DNA of 64,000 bases from Arthrobacter sp. zg-Y844 (GTDB lineage Bacteria > Actinomycetota > Actinomycetes > Actinomycetales > Micrococcaceae), in NCBI RefSeq assembly GCF_024385465.1, contig NZ_JANFLS010000005.1, positions 1 through 64,000 on the forward strand, in the 5' to 3' direction. A program made the position numbers and the translations under genes. The notes below the pieces were generated by a model. That model saw nothing but the letters and a program-made list of their open reading frames with translations. It was not told the origin of the DNA and searched no databases. Of the stretch, positions 20,564-29,509 are shown piece after piece. The stretch's first letter is position 1, and each line of letters starts with the position of its first letter.

Positions 20564-21226
20564 GTGCGCAAGGTTTTCCAGGCCGAGCTTCATCAAATCG
20601 GTGAAGAACTGACCCAGATATCCCAGCTGGTAACGGAGGCGATGCGCAAAGCGACGCTCGCCTTTGAAGGCGCCGATATCGAACTCGCGCAGGACGTCAT
20701 CGCTGCAGACGCGCGGATCGACTTCCTGCAGAATGACCTGGATGAGCGTGCCATCGACGTTCTCGCCCTGCAGGGGCCGGTTGCCAGTGACCTGCGCATG
20801 ATCGTCGGATCACTGCGCATGAGCGCCTCGCTGGAACGCATGGGGGACCTGGCCCGGCACATAGCGCAGCTGGCGCGCCTGCGGTACCCGGCCAACGTGG
20901 TGCCGGACAACATGGTGCAGACCTTCCGCGAGATGGCGCAGCTGGACATCCGCATTTCCGAACAGCTGACCGAACTGCTGGAGACGCGCAACCTGGAGAT
21001 GAGCAAGGACATCTACGAGGCCAACAGCCGGATCAACGAACTGCACGCCGGGGTTTTCAAGTCCATTGCCTCCCCGGACTGGAACGTTCCCGCCGTCAGC
21101 ACGGTGGACCTGACCCTCGCCAGCCGCTACTTCGAGCGCTTTGCGGACCACGGGGTTTCCGTCACCCGCAAGGTCAACTATCTCGTTACCGGTGAATGGC
21201 ATCCGCTGTCCGAGTCAGGCGTGTAG
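20564..21226 (+). CDS. phoU: phosphate signalling regulator PhoU
   Basis: Cytoplasmic all-helical protein of 220 aa that links Pst transport to the sensor kinase. Two PhoU three-helix repeats are visible (about 10-100 and 115-205), each with acidic metal-binding faces: DLRMIVGSLRMSASLERMGDLARHI and, in the second repeat, RYFERFADHGVSV. It starts with GTG. It lies alone opposite senX3, with no pst genes in the window. Confidence 0.95.
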   Translation: MRKVFQAELHQIGEELTQISQLVTEAMRKATLAFEGADIELAQDVIAADARIDFLQNDLDERAIDVLALQGPVASDLRMIVGSLRMSASLERMGDLARHIAQLARLRYPANVVPDNMVQTFREMAQLDIRISEQLTELLETRNLEMSKDIYEANSRINELHAGVFKSIASPDWNVPAVSTVDLTLASRYFERFADHGVSVTRKVNYLVTGEWHPLSESGV

Positions 21227-21258
21227 CGGCGGCGACTCAGCTACCGGCTTAGAGCATA

Positions 21259-21290
21259 AAAGGGCGGTCCCCGCGTGGGGACCGCCCTTT
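21259..21290. terminator. bidirectional terminator between phoU and gpmA
   Basis: A 14-bp perfect stem (AAAGGGCGGTCCCC at 21259-21272 paired with 21277-21290, 4-nt loop) is flanked by A-rich sequence on the left and T-rich on the right. It serves the convergent genes phoU and gpmA. Confidence 0.88.
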
Positions 21291-21325
21291 CTCCTGGCCG
21301 GGATTAATGCCGCCGGCAGCAGGTG

Positions 21326-22078
21326 CTACTTCTTCTTGCCCTGGTTCGCCACGGCCTTGATGGAAGCGGCGGCGGCCTCAGGATCGAGGTAGGTTCCGCC
21401 GGCCTTGACCGGCTTCAGGTCCTCATCGAGTTCGTACACCAGCGGGATGCCGGTGGGGATGTTCACGGCGGCGATATCGGCGTCGCTGATCCCGTCCAGA
21501 TGCTTGACCAGCGCACGCAGGGAGTTGCCGTGCGCGGCAATCATCACCGTCTTGCCGGTACGGATGTCCTTGGAGATGTCCGACTCCCAGTACGGCAGGA
21601 ACCGTTCCAGGACGTCCTTGAGGCACTCGGTGCGCGGCAGCTCATCGGGGGCCAGATCCGCGTAACGGGGATCGTGGGCCTGGGAGAAATCACTGTCGTC
21701 CGGCAGGGGCGGCGGCGGGGTGTCGTAGGAACGGCGCCAGAGCATGAACTGTTCCTCGCCGTACTCGGCCAGGGTCTGTGCCTTGTCCTTGCCCTGCAGT
21801 GCGCCGTAGTGCCGCTCGTTCAGGCGCCAGCTGCGCTTGACGTCGATCCAGATGCGGTCAGCCGCGCCCAGGGCCAGGTTCGCCGTGTTGATGGCCCGCT
21901 GGAGCCGGGAGGTGTAGAGGATGTCCGGGAGAACGTTGTTCTCAACCAGCAGCTGCCCGCCGCGGAGGGCTTCCTCACGTCCGAGGTCCGTCAGATCCAC
22001 GTCCACCCAGCCCGTGAAGAGGTTCTTTTCATTCCATTCACTCTGCCCGTGGCGCAGAAGGATCAGTTTGTAGGTCAT
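21326..22078 (-). CDS. gpmA: 2,3-bisphosphoglycerate-dependent phosphoglycerate mutase
   Basis: Glycolytic mutase of 250 aa, interconverting 3- and 2-phosphoglycerate. The phospho-histidine is in [20 protein letters not shown] (about residue 10). [12 protein letters not shown] and the second histidine in [16 protein letters not shown] complete the active site. It ends in a lysine-rich tail. Confidence 0.97.
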   Translation of the reverse strand: MTYKLILLRHGQSEWNEKNLFTGWVDVDLTDLGREEALRGGQLLVENNVLPDILYTSRLQRAINTANLALGAADRIWIDVKRSWRLNERHYGALQGKDKAQTLAEYGEEQFMLWRRSYDTPPPPLPDDSDFSQAHDPRYADLAPDELPRTECLKDVLERFLPYWESDISKDIRTGKTVMIAAHGNSLRALVKHLDGISDADIAAVNIPTGIPLVYELDEDLKPVKAGGTYLDPEAAAASIKAVANQGKKK

Positions 22079-22216
22079 ATAAGCATGGTATCGGAGTGCG
22101 TACCGGGCAGGGAGGGCGGCGGCCCTTTAGCCGGGCAGATGAGCGGGGCCCGAACGCGGGGCCGGAAATCTACTGAGCAGATGGCGGGGGTGTCAGGCGG
22201 GGACCCTCCGGGCGGC

Positions 22217-22304
22217 GTGCACGGGATCCCACCGGATGGTGCTGCTGTTTCTCCTGGGACCCCTTTGGCCGCAGCCGCACCACTGGGTGGGATCCTCCGT
22301 CCAC
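22217..22304. other. large imperfect hairpin in a 329-bp intergenic region
   Basis: The gap 22079-22407 between divergent gpmA and the methyltransferase gene has no supportable gene. It contains nested inverted repeats: GTGCACGG/CCGTCCAC outside, GGATCCCACC (22224-22233) with GGTGGGATCC (22286-22295) in the middle, and GGTGCTGCTG/CAGCCGCACC inside, making a stem of about 28 bp. A second small perfect hairpin (TGCGGCT, one base, AGCCGCA) follows at 22309-22323. It could be a structured RNA, a REP-like element or a terminator relic. Confidence 0.6.
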
Positions 22305-22407
22305 AAGCTGCGGCTCAGCCGCACCCCCGGCGTCCATCCCGTCCCGGCACGCGCTGGTTCGAGGCTCCCCTCGGTCAGGGGCATCCCCTTGCGCCCGCTA
22401 GCATTGT

Positions 22408-23202
22408 GTGGTGCAAAAACCGCTAAAACCCGTAGGAACTGTGACCAGGGGCACTACAAATCCCAACCGGCTCCGACGGGTGGACCGCTGGCTGGCCGGA
22501 CCGGCACGGTGGCGTCTGCGGCAGGCCGCTGATCCGTTGATCGTGGATCTGGGTTACGGCGCCGCGCCTACCACCGCCGTCGAACTCCATGGCCGCCTCG
22601 GGCGGGTGCGGGCGGATGTGGAAGTCATGGGGATTGAAATCGACCCGGCCCGCGTCCTGGCGGCCAAACCGCTGGAACGAGAGGGCCTGAGCTTCCGCCA
22701 GGGCGGCTTCGAACTGCCCGTGGACGGACGCCGCCCGGTGATGGTCCGCGCCTTTAACGTGCTGCGCCAGTACGCGGAGGAGGACTATGCGCAGCACTGG
22801 GACATGGTCTGCTCGCGGCTGGCACCGGGAGGGATTTTCGTGGACGGCACCTGCGACGAAATCGGCCGGCGTGCCACGTGGGTGGAACTGGACGCCTCCG
22901 GCCCGGTTTCGCTGAGTATTTCGCTGCGGTTCGGCGCGTTCGAGCGCCCGTCCGATGTTGCAGAACGCCTGCCCAAAGCGCTGATCCACCGCAATGTTCC
23001 CGGGGAGCGGGTGCATGCTTTCCTCCAGGCCATGGACCGGGCGTGGGAGGAAGCCGCACCGATGGCCTCCTACGGCAACCGGCATCGCTGGCTGGCGATG
23101 TGCAGCGCGCTAAAGGCAGGCGGGGTGCCCCTGCTGACCGGGCCGTCCCGGTGGCGGCTGGGCGAAATCACCGTTGCCTGGGACGCCGTCCGGCCCTCGT
23201 AA
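22408..23202 (+). CDS. class I SAM-dependent methyltransferase, substrate unknown
   Basis: Protein of 264 aa with a Rossmann-type motif I (LIVDLGYGAAPTTAVEL, about 44-60), an acidic motif II (VMGIEIDPARV) and a later MVCSRLAPGGIFVDGTCDEIGRRATW. The pattern belongs to an actinobacterial methyltransferase family of unknown substrate. It starts with GTG; a second in-frame GTG follows directly. It stands alone between gpmA and a convergent DUF2516 gene. Confidence 0.8.
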   Translation: MVQKPLKPVGTVTRGTTNPNRLRRVDRWLAGPARWRLRQAADPLIVDLGYGAAPTTAVELHGRLGRVRADVEVMGIEIDPARVLAAKPLEREGLSFRQGGFELPVDGRRPVMVRAFNVLRQYAEEDYAQHWDMVCSRLAPGGIFVDGTCDEIGRRATWVELDASGPVSLSISLRFGAFERPSDVAERLPKALIHRNVPGERVHAFLQAMDRAWEEAAPMASYGNRHRWLAMCSALKAGGVPLLTGPSRWRLGEITVAWDAVRPS

Positions 23203-23234
23203 CCGCAACCCCGCAACCCCGCAACCCCGCAACC
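23203..23234. repeat. four tandem 8-bp repeats CCGCAACC
   Basis: Four perfect copies start immediately after the methyltransferase stop codon. A related 8-bp array (GGGCAACC) occurs at 36849-36880. Confidence 0.9.
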
Positions 23235-23284
23235 GGAACGGCTGCGCCGAACGGCCGGCTAAAGCCGAACCGCCGGTTAACGAG

Positions 23285-23326
23285 GTCCGCCCCGGACAAC
23301 CCTGGCAGGGTCGGTCCGGGGCGGAC
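23285..23326. terminator. long perfect hairpin between convergent genes
   Basis: GTCCGCCCCGGAC (23285-23297) pairs perfectly with 23314-23326, and an inner ACCCTG/CAGGGT stem continues the fold. No T-run follows. Its position between the convergent methyltransferase and DUF2516 genes suggests a transcription end. Confidence 0.6.
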
Positions 23327-23350
23327 TGAAAGTCAGCGGTTTATCGGTGG

Positions 23351-23683
23351 CTACCAGGGGCCGTACGGGCCCTGGTTGCTGTTGCCGCGGCCGCGGGAGC
23401 TGCCGATGGCAGGCTTCACATCCGCGAGGTACACGCAGGCCGCAATCACGGCTGCCAGTTGGAACAGGATCAGGCTCAGTGACGGCACCAGTGCAGACAG
23501 CACGCCGACGGCGGCTGCTCCGCCCGTGAGGCCCAGCCAGAATCCCTTGGTCCGCTTGTAGGCACGCTCAAAGTCGGCGGGCTTGCGCCGCGCACAGTCC
23601 AGCAGCGCCCAGAGCTCAATGCCCAGCGCCACTATGCCGAGCACCAGGTAGAGGTAGTACTGAATCATGATCATTAGGGCCAC
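23351..23683 (-). CDS. DUF2516 family membrane protein
   Basis: Small protein of 110 aa with three likely membrane segments: YYLYLVLGIVALGIELWALL, LGLTGGAAAVGVLSALV and LILFQLAAVIAACVYL. A conserved DCARRKPADFERAYKRTKGFWL loop lies between the first two. The C-terminus is glycine-rich. This matches the DUF2516 family of actinobacteria; its function is unknown. The GTG start at 23683 lies 9 bp after the stop of the upstream PLP enzyme; ATG at 23674 is also possible. Confidence 0.85.
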   Translation of the reverse strand: MALMIMIQYYLYLVLGIVALGIELWALLDCARRKPADFERAYKRTKGFWLGLTGGAAAVGVLSALVPSLSLILFQLAAVIAACVYLADVKPAIGSSRGRGNSNQGPYGPW

Positions 23684-23692
23684 AGCGCTAGC

Positions 23693-24838
23693 CTACCGTG
23701 TAAGTGCCCGCTCTAGGTCCCTCCAGAGGTCGTCAACATTCTCGATGCCGACGGAAAGCCGCAGCAGCCCCTCCGGAACGGTGTGCGGCTCCCCTGGCTG
23801 GCGGCGCCGCCGTTCGATCAGCGACTCCACGCCGCCGAGCGAGGTGGCCGGCAGCCACAGTTCCACGGCTTCGGCGACCTTCTCCGCCGCAGCGGCTCCG
23901 CCGGCAACTTCGATGCACAGGACAGATCCAAAGCCCGACATCTGCGCGGCGGCACGGCGGTGCCCCGGGTCCCCGGGCAGGCCCGGATAACGCACGTTTT
24001 CCACCTGCGGAAGTGCCTGCAGCCGACGGGCAAGTTCCATGGCGGTGGCCTGCGAGCGCTCCATCCGCAGAGCCAGTGTGCGTAGGCCGCGCAGCGCCAG
24101 CCACACTTCGAACGGACCGGCCACTGCTCCGTGCAGCGAGCGGTACCGGAGCAGGCGGTCCCGCAGATCGGGGTCGGATGTCACGGCCGCCCCCAGGACG
24201 ACGTCGGAGTGTCCGGCCAGGTATTTCGTCACCGAGTGGACGACGACGTCGGCGCCCAGTTCCAGGGGCCGCGTCACCAGCGGCGTGGAGAACGTGTTGT
24301 CCGCTACCACCAGCGCACCGGCAGCGTGCGCCGCCTCGGCCAGGGCCGCGATGTCGGCAACCTCCAGCATGGGATTAGTGGGGCTCTCCACCCAGAGCAG
24401 CGAAGCGCCGTCGAGCTGCGTTATGACGTCCTGTGTTGCGGCAATATCCACGGTGCGCACGGAAAACCGGCCGTTCGCTGCCTCCTCCGCTGCCAGCAGC
24501 AATGATCCCTGGTAGCTGTGCCGCGGCATCACCACCACACCGCCGGCGGGAACCAGGGACAGGGCAGCCATCACGGACGCCAGCCCGGAGCCGAAGACCA
24601 ATGCGGGAAGGGCAGCGCCTTCGAGCTCGGCGAGCGCCTGCTCGAAGGGATCCCAGGTGGGGTTGGAGTACCGGCCGTAGCCGCGCTCCCCCGGAACGGG
24701 CGTACCCGAGCCGAAGTAGGTGGAGGACAGCACGATGGGCGGATTCACCGGGGCATCGTGCTCGCGGGGAGGGCGGCCCGCGGAGACAACGAGGGTATCG
24801 GGGGAAACGGCGTGCCCGTGCGGCGGAATGTGGCTCAT
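23693..24838 (-). CDS. cystathionine gamma-synthase/lyase-family PLP enzyme
   Basis: Cys/Met metabolism PLP-dependent enzyme of 381 aa. Motifs are PIVLSSTYFGSG, GYGRYSNPTW, the PLP-contacting VFGSGLASVMAAL, VVADNTFSTP, and the PLP lysine in SVTKYLAGHSDVVLGA (about 205). It most resembles cystathionine gamma-synthase (O-succinylhomoserine to cystathionine), but gamma-lyase cannot be excluded from sequence. I use the ATG at 24838 (MSHIPPHG); the longer open frame overlaps tmk on the other strand and is not coding. It is divergent from tmk across 111 bp. Confidence 0.88.
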   Translation of the reverse strand: MSHIPPHGHAVSPDTLVVSAGRPPREHDAPVNPPIVLSSTYFGSGTPVPGERGYGRYSNPTWDPFEQALAELEGAALPALVFGSGLASVMAALSLVPAGGVVVMPRHSYQGSLLLAAEEAANGRFSVRTVDIAATQDVITQLDGASLLWVESPTNPMLEVADIAALAEAAHAAGALVVADNTFSTPLVTRPLELGADVVVHSVTKYLAGHSDVVLGAAVTSDPDLRDRLLRYRSLHGAVAGPFEVWLALRGLRTLALRMERSQATAMELARRLQALPQVENVRYPGLPGDPGHRRAAAQMSGFGSVLCIEVAGGAAAAEKVAEAVELWLPATSLGGVESLIERRRRQPGEPHTVPEGLLRLSVGIENVDDLWRDLERALTR

Positions 24839-24949
24839 AAGAAACAGCCTAGACCGCCGGACGGACCGGCCGGCCGCTGCCGGCGAACGGTGTCCGTGAC
24901 CGTTCGCCCGCCGCACCGGCCTCCCAGCCGGACTAGGTAGGCTAGGCGG

Positions 24950-25597
24950 GTGAGCAATTCTAATCTCCCCGAAACCCGCGGCCTGTTCATTGCCATGGAG
25001 GGCGGAGACGGTGCCGGGAAATCCACCCAGGCGCAGCGGCTGGCCGCCGCACTGCAGGAGACCGGCCGTACGGTCCTGCGCACCCGTGAACCAGGCGGCA
25101 CCCCCGTAGGCGAGCAGCTGCGCGCGCTGGTGCTTGAACACGGCAACGGCGAAATCGACGCACGTACCGAGGCGCTGATCTTCGCCGCCTCCCGTGCCGC
25201 ACACGTCCAACAGGTCATCGAGCCGGCCCTCGCCGCCGGAACCGTGGTGGTCTGCGACCGCTATGTCGACAGTTCCATTGCGTACCAGGGTGCCGGCCGG
25301 CAGCTCGGCACGGACGCTGTCCGAACACTGAATGACTGGGCTACCGGAGGCTTGGAGCCGAACCTCACCGTCCTGCTCGACGTCGATCCTGAACGCGGCC
25401 GGGACCGCCGGACCGCCGGCGACGCCGCCGAGGACCGGCTCGAGTCCGAACCGGATGCCTTCCACCTGCAGATCCGCTTGGCGTTCCTTGAGGCCGCACA
25501 GGCAGCTCCCGGCAGATACCTGGTGCTCGACGCCGGCCGTCCGGTGGATGAACTGGCCGAAACCATCCTGCGGCGCGTGGAAAAGCTGCTGCCGTGA
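24950..25597 (+). CDS. tmk: thymidylate kinase
   Basis: dTMP kinase of 215 aa. The P-loop is EGGDGAGKSTQAQRLA (about 18-33), followed by the DR(Y)-type RTREPGGTPVGEQLR and the lid VCDRYVDSSIAYQGAGR. It starts with GTG and ends in a GTGA overlap with holB, a standard bacterial gene pair. Confidence 0.96.
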   Translation: MSNSNLPETRGLFIAMEGGDGAGKSTQAQRLAAALQETGRTVLRTREPGGTPVGEQLRALVLEHGNGEIDARTEALIFAASRAAHVQQVIEPALAAGTVVVCDRYVDSSIAYQGAGRQLGTDAVRTLNDWATGGLEPNLTVLLDVDPERGRDRRTAGDAAEDRLESEPDAFHLQIRLAFLEAAQAAPGRYLVLDAGRPVDELAETILRRVEKLLP

Positions 25598-26736
25598 GCG
25601 TGTGGGATGACCTGCAGGGGCAGGATCCGGTAGTGGCCCAGTTGCGCCGCGGTGCCGCGGACGCCCGTCCCAACCATGCCTGGCTGTTCACCGGTCCGCC
25701 CGGTTCCGGCCGTTCCAATGCCGCCCGTGCTTTTGCTGCCGCACTGGTCTGCGAACAGCAGGACCCGGCGCTTCGGGGCTGCGGGGAGTGCAAGGCCTGC
25801 CGGACCGTGCTGGCCGGCTCGCACGCCGACGTCGCCTCCGTCACCACGGAGAAGGTCACCATCAGCATCGATGAGGCCCGCGAACTGGTCCGGAAGGCCC
25901 AGGACAAGCCGTCCACCGGCCGCTGGCGCGTCATCATCGTGGAGGACGCCGACCGGATGCAGGAGCGCAGCACCAACGTGCTGCTCAAAGCCATTGAAGA
26001 GCCGCCGCCGCGGACCATCTGGCTGCTCTGCGCCCCGAGCCCCGGCGATGTCCTCGTCACCATCCGGTCCAGGTGCCGTCCGGTGGGGCTGCGGCTGCCG
26101 CCGGTTGAGGATGTAGCGGAACTGTTGATCCGGCGGGACAGCATCGACCCGGACGTGGCCCTCAATGCTGCGAGGGCCGCGCAGAGCCACATCGGCGTCG
26201 CCAAGCGCCTGGCCACCGACGAAGGCGCACGGCAGCGCCGCGAGAGCATCGTGCGGCTGCCCCTGTCGCTGCGCAATGTCTCCGGAGCCATGAAGGCCGC
26301 GGCGGACCTCGTGGCCCTGGCCGAAGCGGAAGCCACCAGTTCCTTTGAACAGCGGGACGCCGCCGAGAAGGAAGCACTGCTCGCCTCCCTGGGCGCACCC
26401 GCCACCGGAACCCTGCCGCCGTCGCTGCGCAGCCAGGTGAAACGGCTCGAAGAAGACCAGGTGCGCCGTGCCAAGCGGTCCAAGAACGACTATTTCGACC
26501 GGGCGCTGACTGACCTGCTCTCCTTTTACCGCGACGTGCTGATGATCCAGCTGGGCAGTGCCGGCCCCCTCGTGAACGAGGGACTCCGCCGGGAGCTGGA
26601 CGAGTTTGCCGCGTACGGCTCTCCGGAACAGACCCTGATGCGCATGGAGGAGATCAATACCGTGCGCCGCCGCCTGGTGACCACGAATGTGGCACCGTTG
26701 CTGGCCATCGAAGCGATGGCCCTGAGCCTGCTGTAA
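25594..26736 (+). CDS. holB: DNA polymerase III subunit delta'
   Basis: Clamp-loader subunit of 380 aa. The AAA+ domain has a degenerate P-loop (GPPGSGRSNAARA, arginine in place of lysine), as expected for delta', and a zinc motif CGECKAC. VEDADRMQERSTNVLLKAIEEPPPRTIWLL and IRSRCRPVGL are the sensor regions. The C-terminal third is helical. Overlaps tmk by 4 bp. Confidence 0.95.
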   Translation: MSVWDDLQGQDPVVAQLRRGAADARPNHAWLFTGPPGSGRSNAARAFAAALVCEQQDPALRGCGECKACRTVLAGSHADVASVTTEKVTISIDEARELVRKAQDKPSTGRWRVIIVEDADRMQERSTNVLLKAIEEPPPRTIWLLCAPSPGDVLVTIRSRCRPVGLRLPPVEDVAELLIRRDSIDPDVALNAARAAQSHIGVAKRLATDEGARQRRESIVRLPLSLRNVSGAMKAAADLVALAEAEATSSFEQRDAAEKEALLASLGAPATGTLPPSLRSQVKRLEEDQVRRAKRSKNDYFDRALTDLLSFYRDVLMIQLGSAGPLVNEGLRRELDEFAAYGSPEQTLMRMEEINTVRRRLVTTNVAPLLAIEAMALSLL

Positions 26737-26803
26737 TGTCCAGTTATCCACCGCCTTCCGCCAGCCCGGCTGGTCCGCGCACCTAGCCGCTCCAGGAGTA
26801 AGA

Positions 26804-28369
26804 ATGACCACCGCCACTGCCCGCCGCCGTTTCCCCCGGCTGGCCGCCGCCGCCGCCTCGGTGGTGCTGCTGGCGGCTTCCACCGCCTGCACCACGGACT
26901 CCGAACCGGGCGCAGAAGGCAGCGGCGGCGGGGACTCCTCCACCACCGCCCCGGCAGACGTGATTGGCGACGTGCCCGAGGACCTGCAGGAGTTCTACAG
27001 CCAGGACGTCACCTGGTCCGAGTGCGAAGAGAAGTTCCGCTGCGCCACCATTACGGTCCCGATGGATTACGCAGACCCGGACGCCGGGACGGTGGAATTG
27101 TCAGCCATCCTGGCCGATGCCGACGGGGAGGCCAAGGGCACCATCCTCATCAACCCGGGCGGTCCGGGCGGATCCGGTTACGACGTGGTACTCCAGTCGC
27201 TGGAAAACGTCACCAGCGACCGGCTGCGGGAGAACTTCAACATCCTCGGATTCGACCCGCGCGGCGTCGGCCGCTCCACCCCGGTGAAGTGCCTGAGCGA
27301 CAAGGAAATGGATGAGGCCCGCGCCGAGTACATCGACGCGAGCACACCCGAAGGGCTCACCGCCTCGCGGTTGAGCGCGAAGGAATTCGCCGATGCGTGT
27401 GCAGAAGAGACCGGCGAGCTGCTTGGGTTTGTCGACACGGCCAGCGCTGCCCGCGACATGGACATCCTCCGGGCCATAGCCGGGGACGAGAAGCTGAACT
27501 ACCTCGGCTTCTCCTACGGCACCTACCTCGGCGCCACCTATGCCGAACTGTTCCCAGACAAGACGGGGCGGCTGGTGCTCGACGGCGCCCTGGACCCCGC
27601 CTCCACCAACGAGGAAATCACCCTCGGCCAGGCCGCGGCGTTCGAAAAGGCCATCCGCGCCTACGTCGAGGACTGCGTGACCGGCAGCAACTGCCCGCTT
27701 GAAGGCAGTGCCGACGAAGGCATCGCAACAATCCGGGAGCTGCTGGCCTCCGTCGAGGCGAGTCCGATGACGGCAGCCGACGGGCGGGTTGTCACCATCT
27801 CCACCTTTGTCAGCGGCTTCATTCTCCCGCTGTACGACGACGGCAACTGGCCGGTGCTTTCGCAGGCCCTGGAGACTGCCCTGGACGGCGACCCGACCTA
27901 CATGCTCCGCCTGGCCGACGTCAGTGCCGACCGTGCGGAAGACGGCACGTACCGGTCCAACAGCACCGTGGCATTCAACGCGGTCAACTGCCTGGACTAT
28001 CCCATGACCGCCGATGATGCGCAGATGGCCGCCGACGCCCTGGAACTTAAAGCGGCGTCCCCCACCATCGGCAAGTACCTGGCCTACGGCGGGGTCACCT
28101 GCGAGGCGTGGCCGCACGGACCGGTGAATGAACCGCACCCCATTGAGGCTGCCGGTGCGGCGGACCTCCTGGTGATTGGAACCACCGGGGATCCCGCCAC
28201 CCCCTATGAATGGTCCCAGGCGCTCGCTGCACAGCTCGAATCCGCGGTACTGGTCACGTGGGAGGGCGAAGGACATACGGCGTACGGACGCGGCAGCCAG
28301 TGCATCGAAGACACGGTGGACGACTACTTCGTGGACGGAACGGTGCCGCAGGACAACGTGGTCTGCTGA
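26804..28369 (+). CDS. secreted alpha/beta hydrolase (TAP-like peptidase family)
   Basis: Exported, lipid-anchored enzyme of 521 aa. The signal sequence ends in a lipobox-like LLAASTAC. The alpha/beta-hydrolase fold has the oxyanion motif NPGGPGGSGYD, the nucleophile in LGFSYGTYLGATYA (about 235), the acid in VIGTTGDPATP and the histidine in GEGHTAYG near the C-terminus. The C-terminal part is the TAP-like domain of Streptomyces tripeptidyl aminopeptidases. The substrate is unproven; peptides are likely. A promoter for the next gene follows. Confidence 0.9.
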   Translation: MTTATARRRFPRLAAAAASVVLLAASTACTTDSEPGAEGSGGGDSSTTAPADVIGDVPEDLQEFYSQDVTWSECEEKFRCATITVPMDYADPDAGTVELSAILADADGEAKGTILINPGGPGGSGYDVVLQSLENVTSDRLRENFNILGFDPRGVGRSTPVKCLSDKEMDEARAEYIDASTPEGLTASRLSAKEFADACAEETGELLGFVDTASAARDMDILRAIAGDEKLNYLGFSYGTYLGATYAELFPDKTGRLVLDGALDPASTNEEITLGQAAAFEKAIRAYVEDCVTGSNCPLEGSADEGIATIRELLASVEASPMTAADGRVVTISTFVSGFILPLYDDGNWPVLSQALETALDGDPTYMLRLADVSADRAEDGTYRSNSTVAFNAVNCLDYPMTADDAQMAADALELKAASPTIGKYLAYGGVTCEAWPHGPVNEPHPIEAAGAADLLVIGTTGDPATPYEWSQALAAQLESAVLVTWEGEGHTAYGRGSQCIEDTVDDYFVDGTVPQDNVVC

Positions 28370-28441
28370 TCACGGGGGCAGGGGCGGACCCTGCGGGACC
28401 TTGCCGCCGGCCACCGAACGGCTCGGTCACCCCTGGCCATT

Positions 28442-28470
28442 TTGACCCGCACCGCCGGGACGTATAAAGT
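28442..28470 (+). promoter_or_regulatory. tRNA-Thr promoter
   Basis: TTGACC at 28442-28447, then TATAAA at 28463-28468 (15-bp spacer) or TAAAGT at 28465-28470 (17-bp spacer), lies about 45 bp before the tRNA. Confidence 0.6.
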
Positions 28471-28512
28471 AGTTCCTTGTGGATTCTGCCCGGCAACGGA
28501 CAGCTGAAGCCC

Positions 28513-28585
28513 GCCTCCTTAGCTCAGTTGGTAGAGCGTCTCACTCGTAATGAGAAGGTCGCCAGTTCGATTCTGGCAGGAGGCT
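28513..28585 (+). tRNA. tRNA-Thr (anticodon CGT)
   Basis: Complete 73-nt cloverleaf: acceptor GCCTCCT pairs with AGGAGGC (28578-28584); D arm, anticodon stem CTCAC/ATGAG region with loop carrying CGT, T arm with GTTCGATTC. No CCA is encoded. The 3' 42 bases belong to the 43-bp attachment core that recurs at 36087-36129, so an integrated element regenerates the intact gene. Confidence 0.95.
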
Positions 28586-28586
28586 C
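28544..28586 (+). repeat. attL core (43 bp, within tRNA-Thr)
   Basis: Identical over 43 bp to 36087-36129. It begins at CTCGTAATGAG in the anticodon arm and runs one base past the tRNA 3' end. Confidence 0.93.
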
Positions 28587-28590
28587 CGTT

Positions 28591-28624
28591 GGAACCCCTA
28601 GAATCTGCTGATTCTGGGGGTTCC
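28591..28624 (+). terminator. element-borne terminator after tRNA-Thr
   Basis: A 15-bp stem (28591-28605 with 28610-28624, one G-T/mismatch position) and TGCT loop, followed by TTTCTT. Since it is inside the element, it replaces the tRNA's original terminator, now at 36139-36173. Confidence 0.8.
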
Positions 28625-28693
28625 TTTCTTGTAATTTGACACACCTCTCAACCTGTGCATGGAGAGGAATTCTCCGCCATTCTCAGCTTTCTC

Positions 28694-28710
28694 GTCACTT
28701 CTATGTCACT
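28694..28710 (+). repeat. putative integrase arm site, left end
   Basis: Two GTCACT hexamers 11 bp apart. The same pair with the same spacing and flanking similarity (GTCACTT...GTCACT.GG) lies at 36027-36043. The surrounding 28625-28954 region holds no convincing gene: an open frame at 28659-28958 shares ATGA with the next gene but has no recognisable domain. Confidence 0.5.
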
Positions 28711-28954
28711 TGGGCCAGTGCGGCCAGCCTCCCAAAGGAGGATCCCGAACACGACAGCCCGCCTCCCCCGTTGAATGTCGAATAAAGGGAAGCTATGGCT
28801 ACAGTATGGGGATGGGGATCAAGTTCTACACCAATGGCGCTGACAGACAGTGCGGCGCTGCGACACGCCTAGCCTGCAGAACGTGGCCTGCACCCACCAG
28901 ATTTGTGGGCGCTGGCGGCCTCCGACTGGCTACTGAAAGTAACGGACTGGGCGA

Positions 28955-29509
28955 ATGACGCTGTCGATAGCACAACACAGGGGCTATCACAGCGGCCTCC
29001 AGGGACACTTCGCAGAACAGTACGTACGTGCTCTGGCTGGCGCGACCGGCTTTAGCGTCGGCAAACGAGACCCGGAGCCCGAAGGCATAGATCTTGCGAT
29101 CGGTTACACGAGACGGCCAGACCTGCCTTGGGGCAACACGACGATTGAAGTCTCCGTGAAGTCGACCCACACCCCGCTCTACTCATCGAGCGGTGAATTC
29201 CAGTACGACATCAAAGCTGCACACCATGACGTATTGTGCGGAACCTACGGTATAGATTTCGATATCCGACGATATCTGGTCGTCGTTGCAGTGCCTCCGA
29301 AGCGGCAGCACTTTGCCCGTATGGAGAAGCGGCGGTTGATACTAAGCAACGAGGCTTATTTCCTAGACTTGATGGGCACAACACCAGTTGGGAACTCCGC
29401 TACCAAGCGACGGCTTTCCTTCCCACATGCAAACCTATTGACACCGCTGACGCTGGCTGAGGTCTTATTTCAAGACGCAGGAAAGGCACTCCAATGGGTC
29501 AGCGTCTAA
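28955..29509 (+). CDS. DUF4365-like protein, putative PD-(D/E)XK-type nuclease fold
   Basis: Protein of 184 aa. The N-terminal helix region (HSGLQGHFAEQYVRALAGATGF) is followed by EGIDLAIGY, TTIEVSVKST and, later, HDVLCGTYGIDFDIRRYLVVVAVP, the core order helix-D-(I)EVxVK seen in DUF4365 proteins, thought to adopt a restriction-endonuclease-like fold. Candidate active-site residues are the D of GIDL and the E and K of EVSVK. It probably acts on nucleic acid, but the target is unknown. It overlaps the next gene by 16 bp, so the two are translated as a unit. Lower GC than the host marks it as acquired. The family assignment is from remembered pattern, without a search. Confidence 0.7.
   Translation: MTLSIAQHRGYHSGLQGHFAEQYVRALAGATGFSVGKRDPEPEGIDLAIGYTRRPDLPWGNTTIEVSVKSTHTPLYSSSGEFQYDIKAAHHDVLCGTYGIDFDIRRYLVVVAVPPKRQHFARMEKRRLILSNEAYFLDLMGTTPVGNSATKRRLSFPHANLLTPLTLAEVLFQDAGKALQWVSV

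Noticed and set aside
24839-25465. N-terminal extension of the cystathionine gamma-synthase-like frame
   Set aside because: It lies opposite tmk, lacks family sequence, and the family start MSHIPPHG is at 24838.
28659-28958. 99-codon open frame ending in an ATGA overlap with the DUF4365-like gene
   Set aside because: No motif, unusual composition, and it covers the putative integrase arm site; the ATGA overlap can arise by chance. Kept only as a note.
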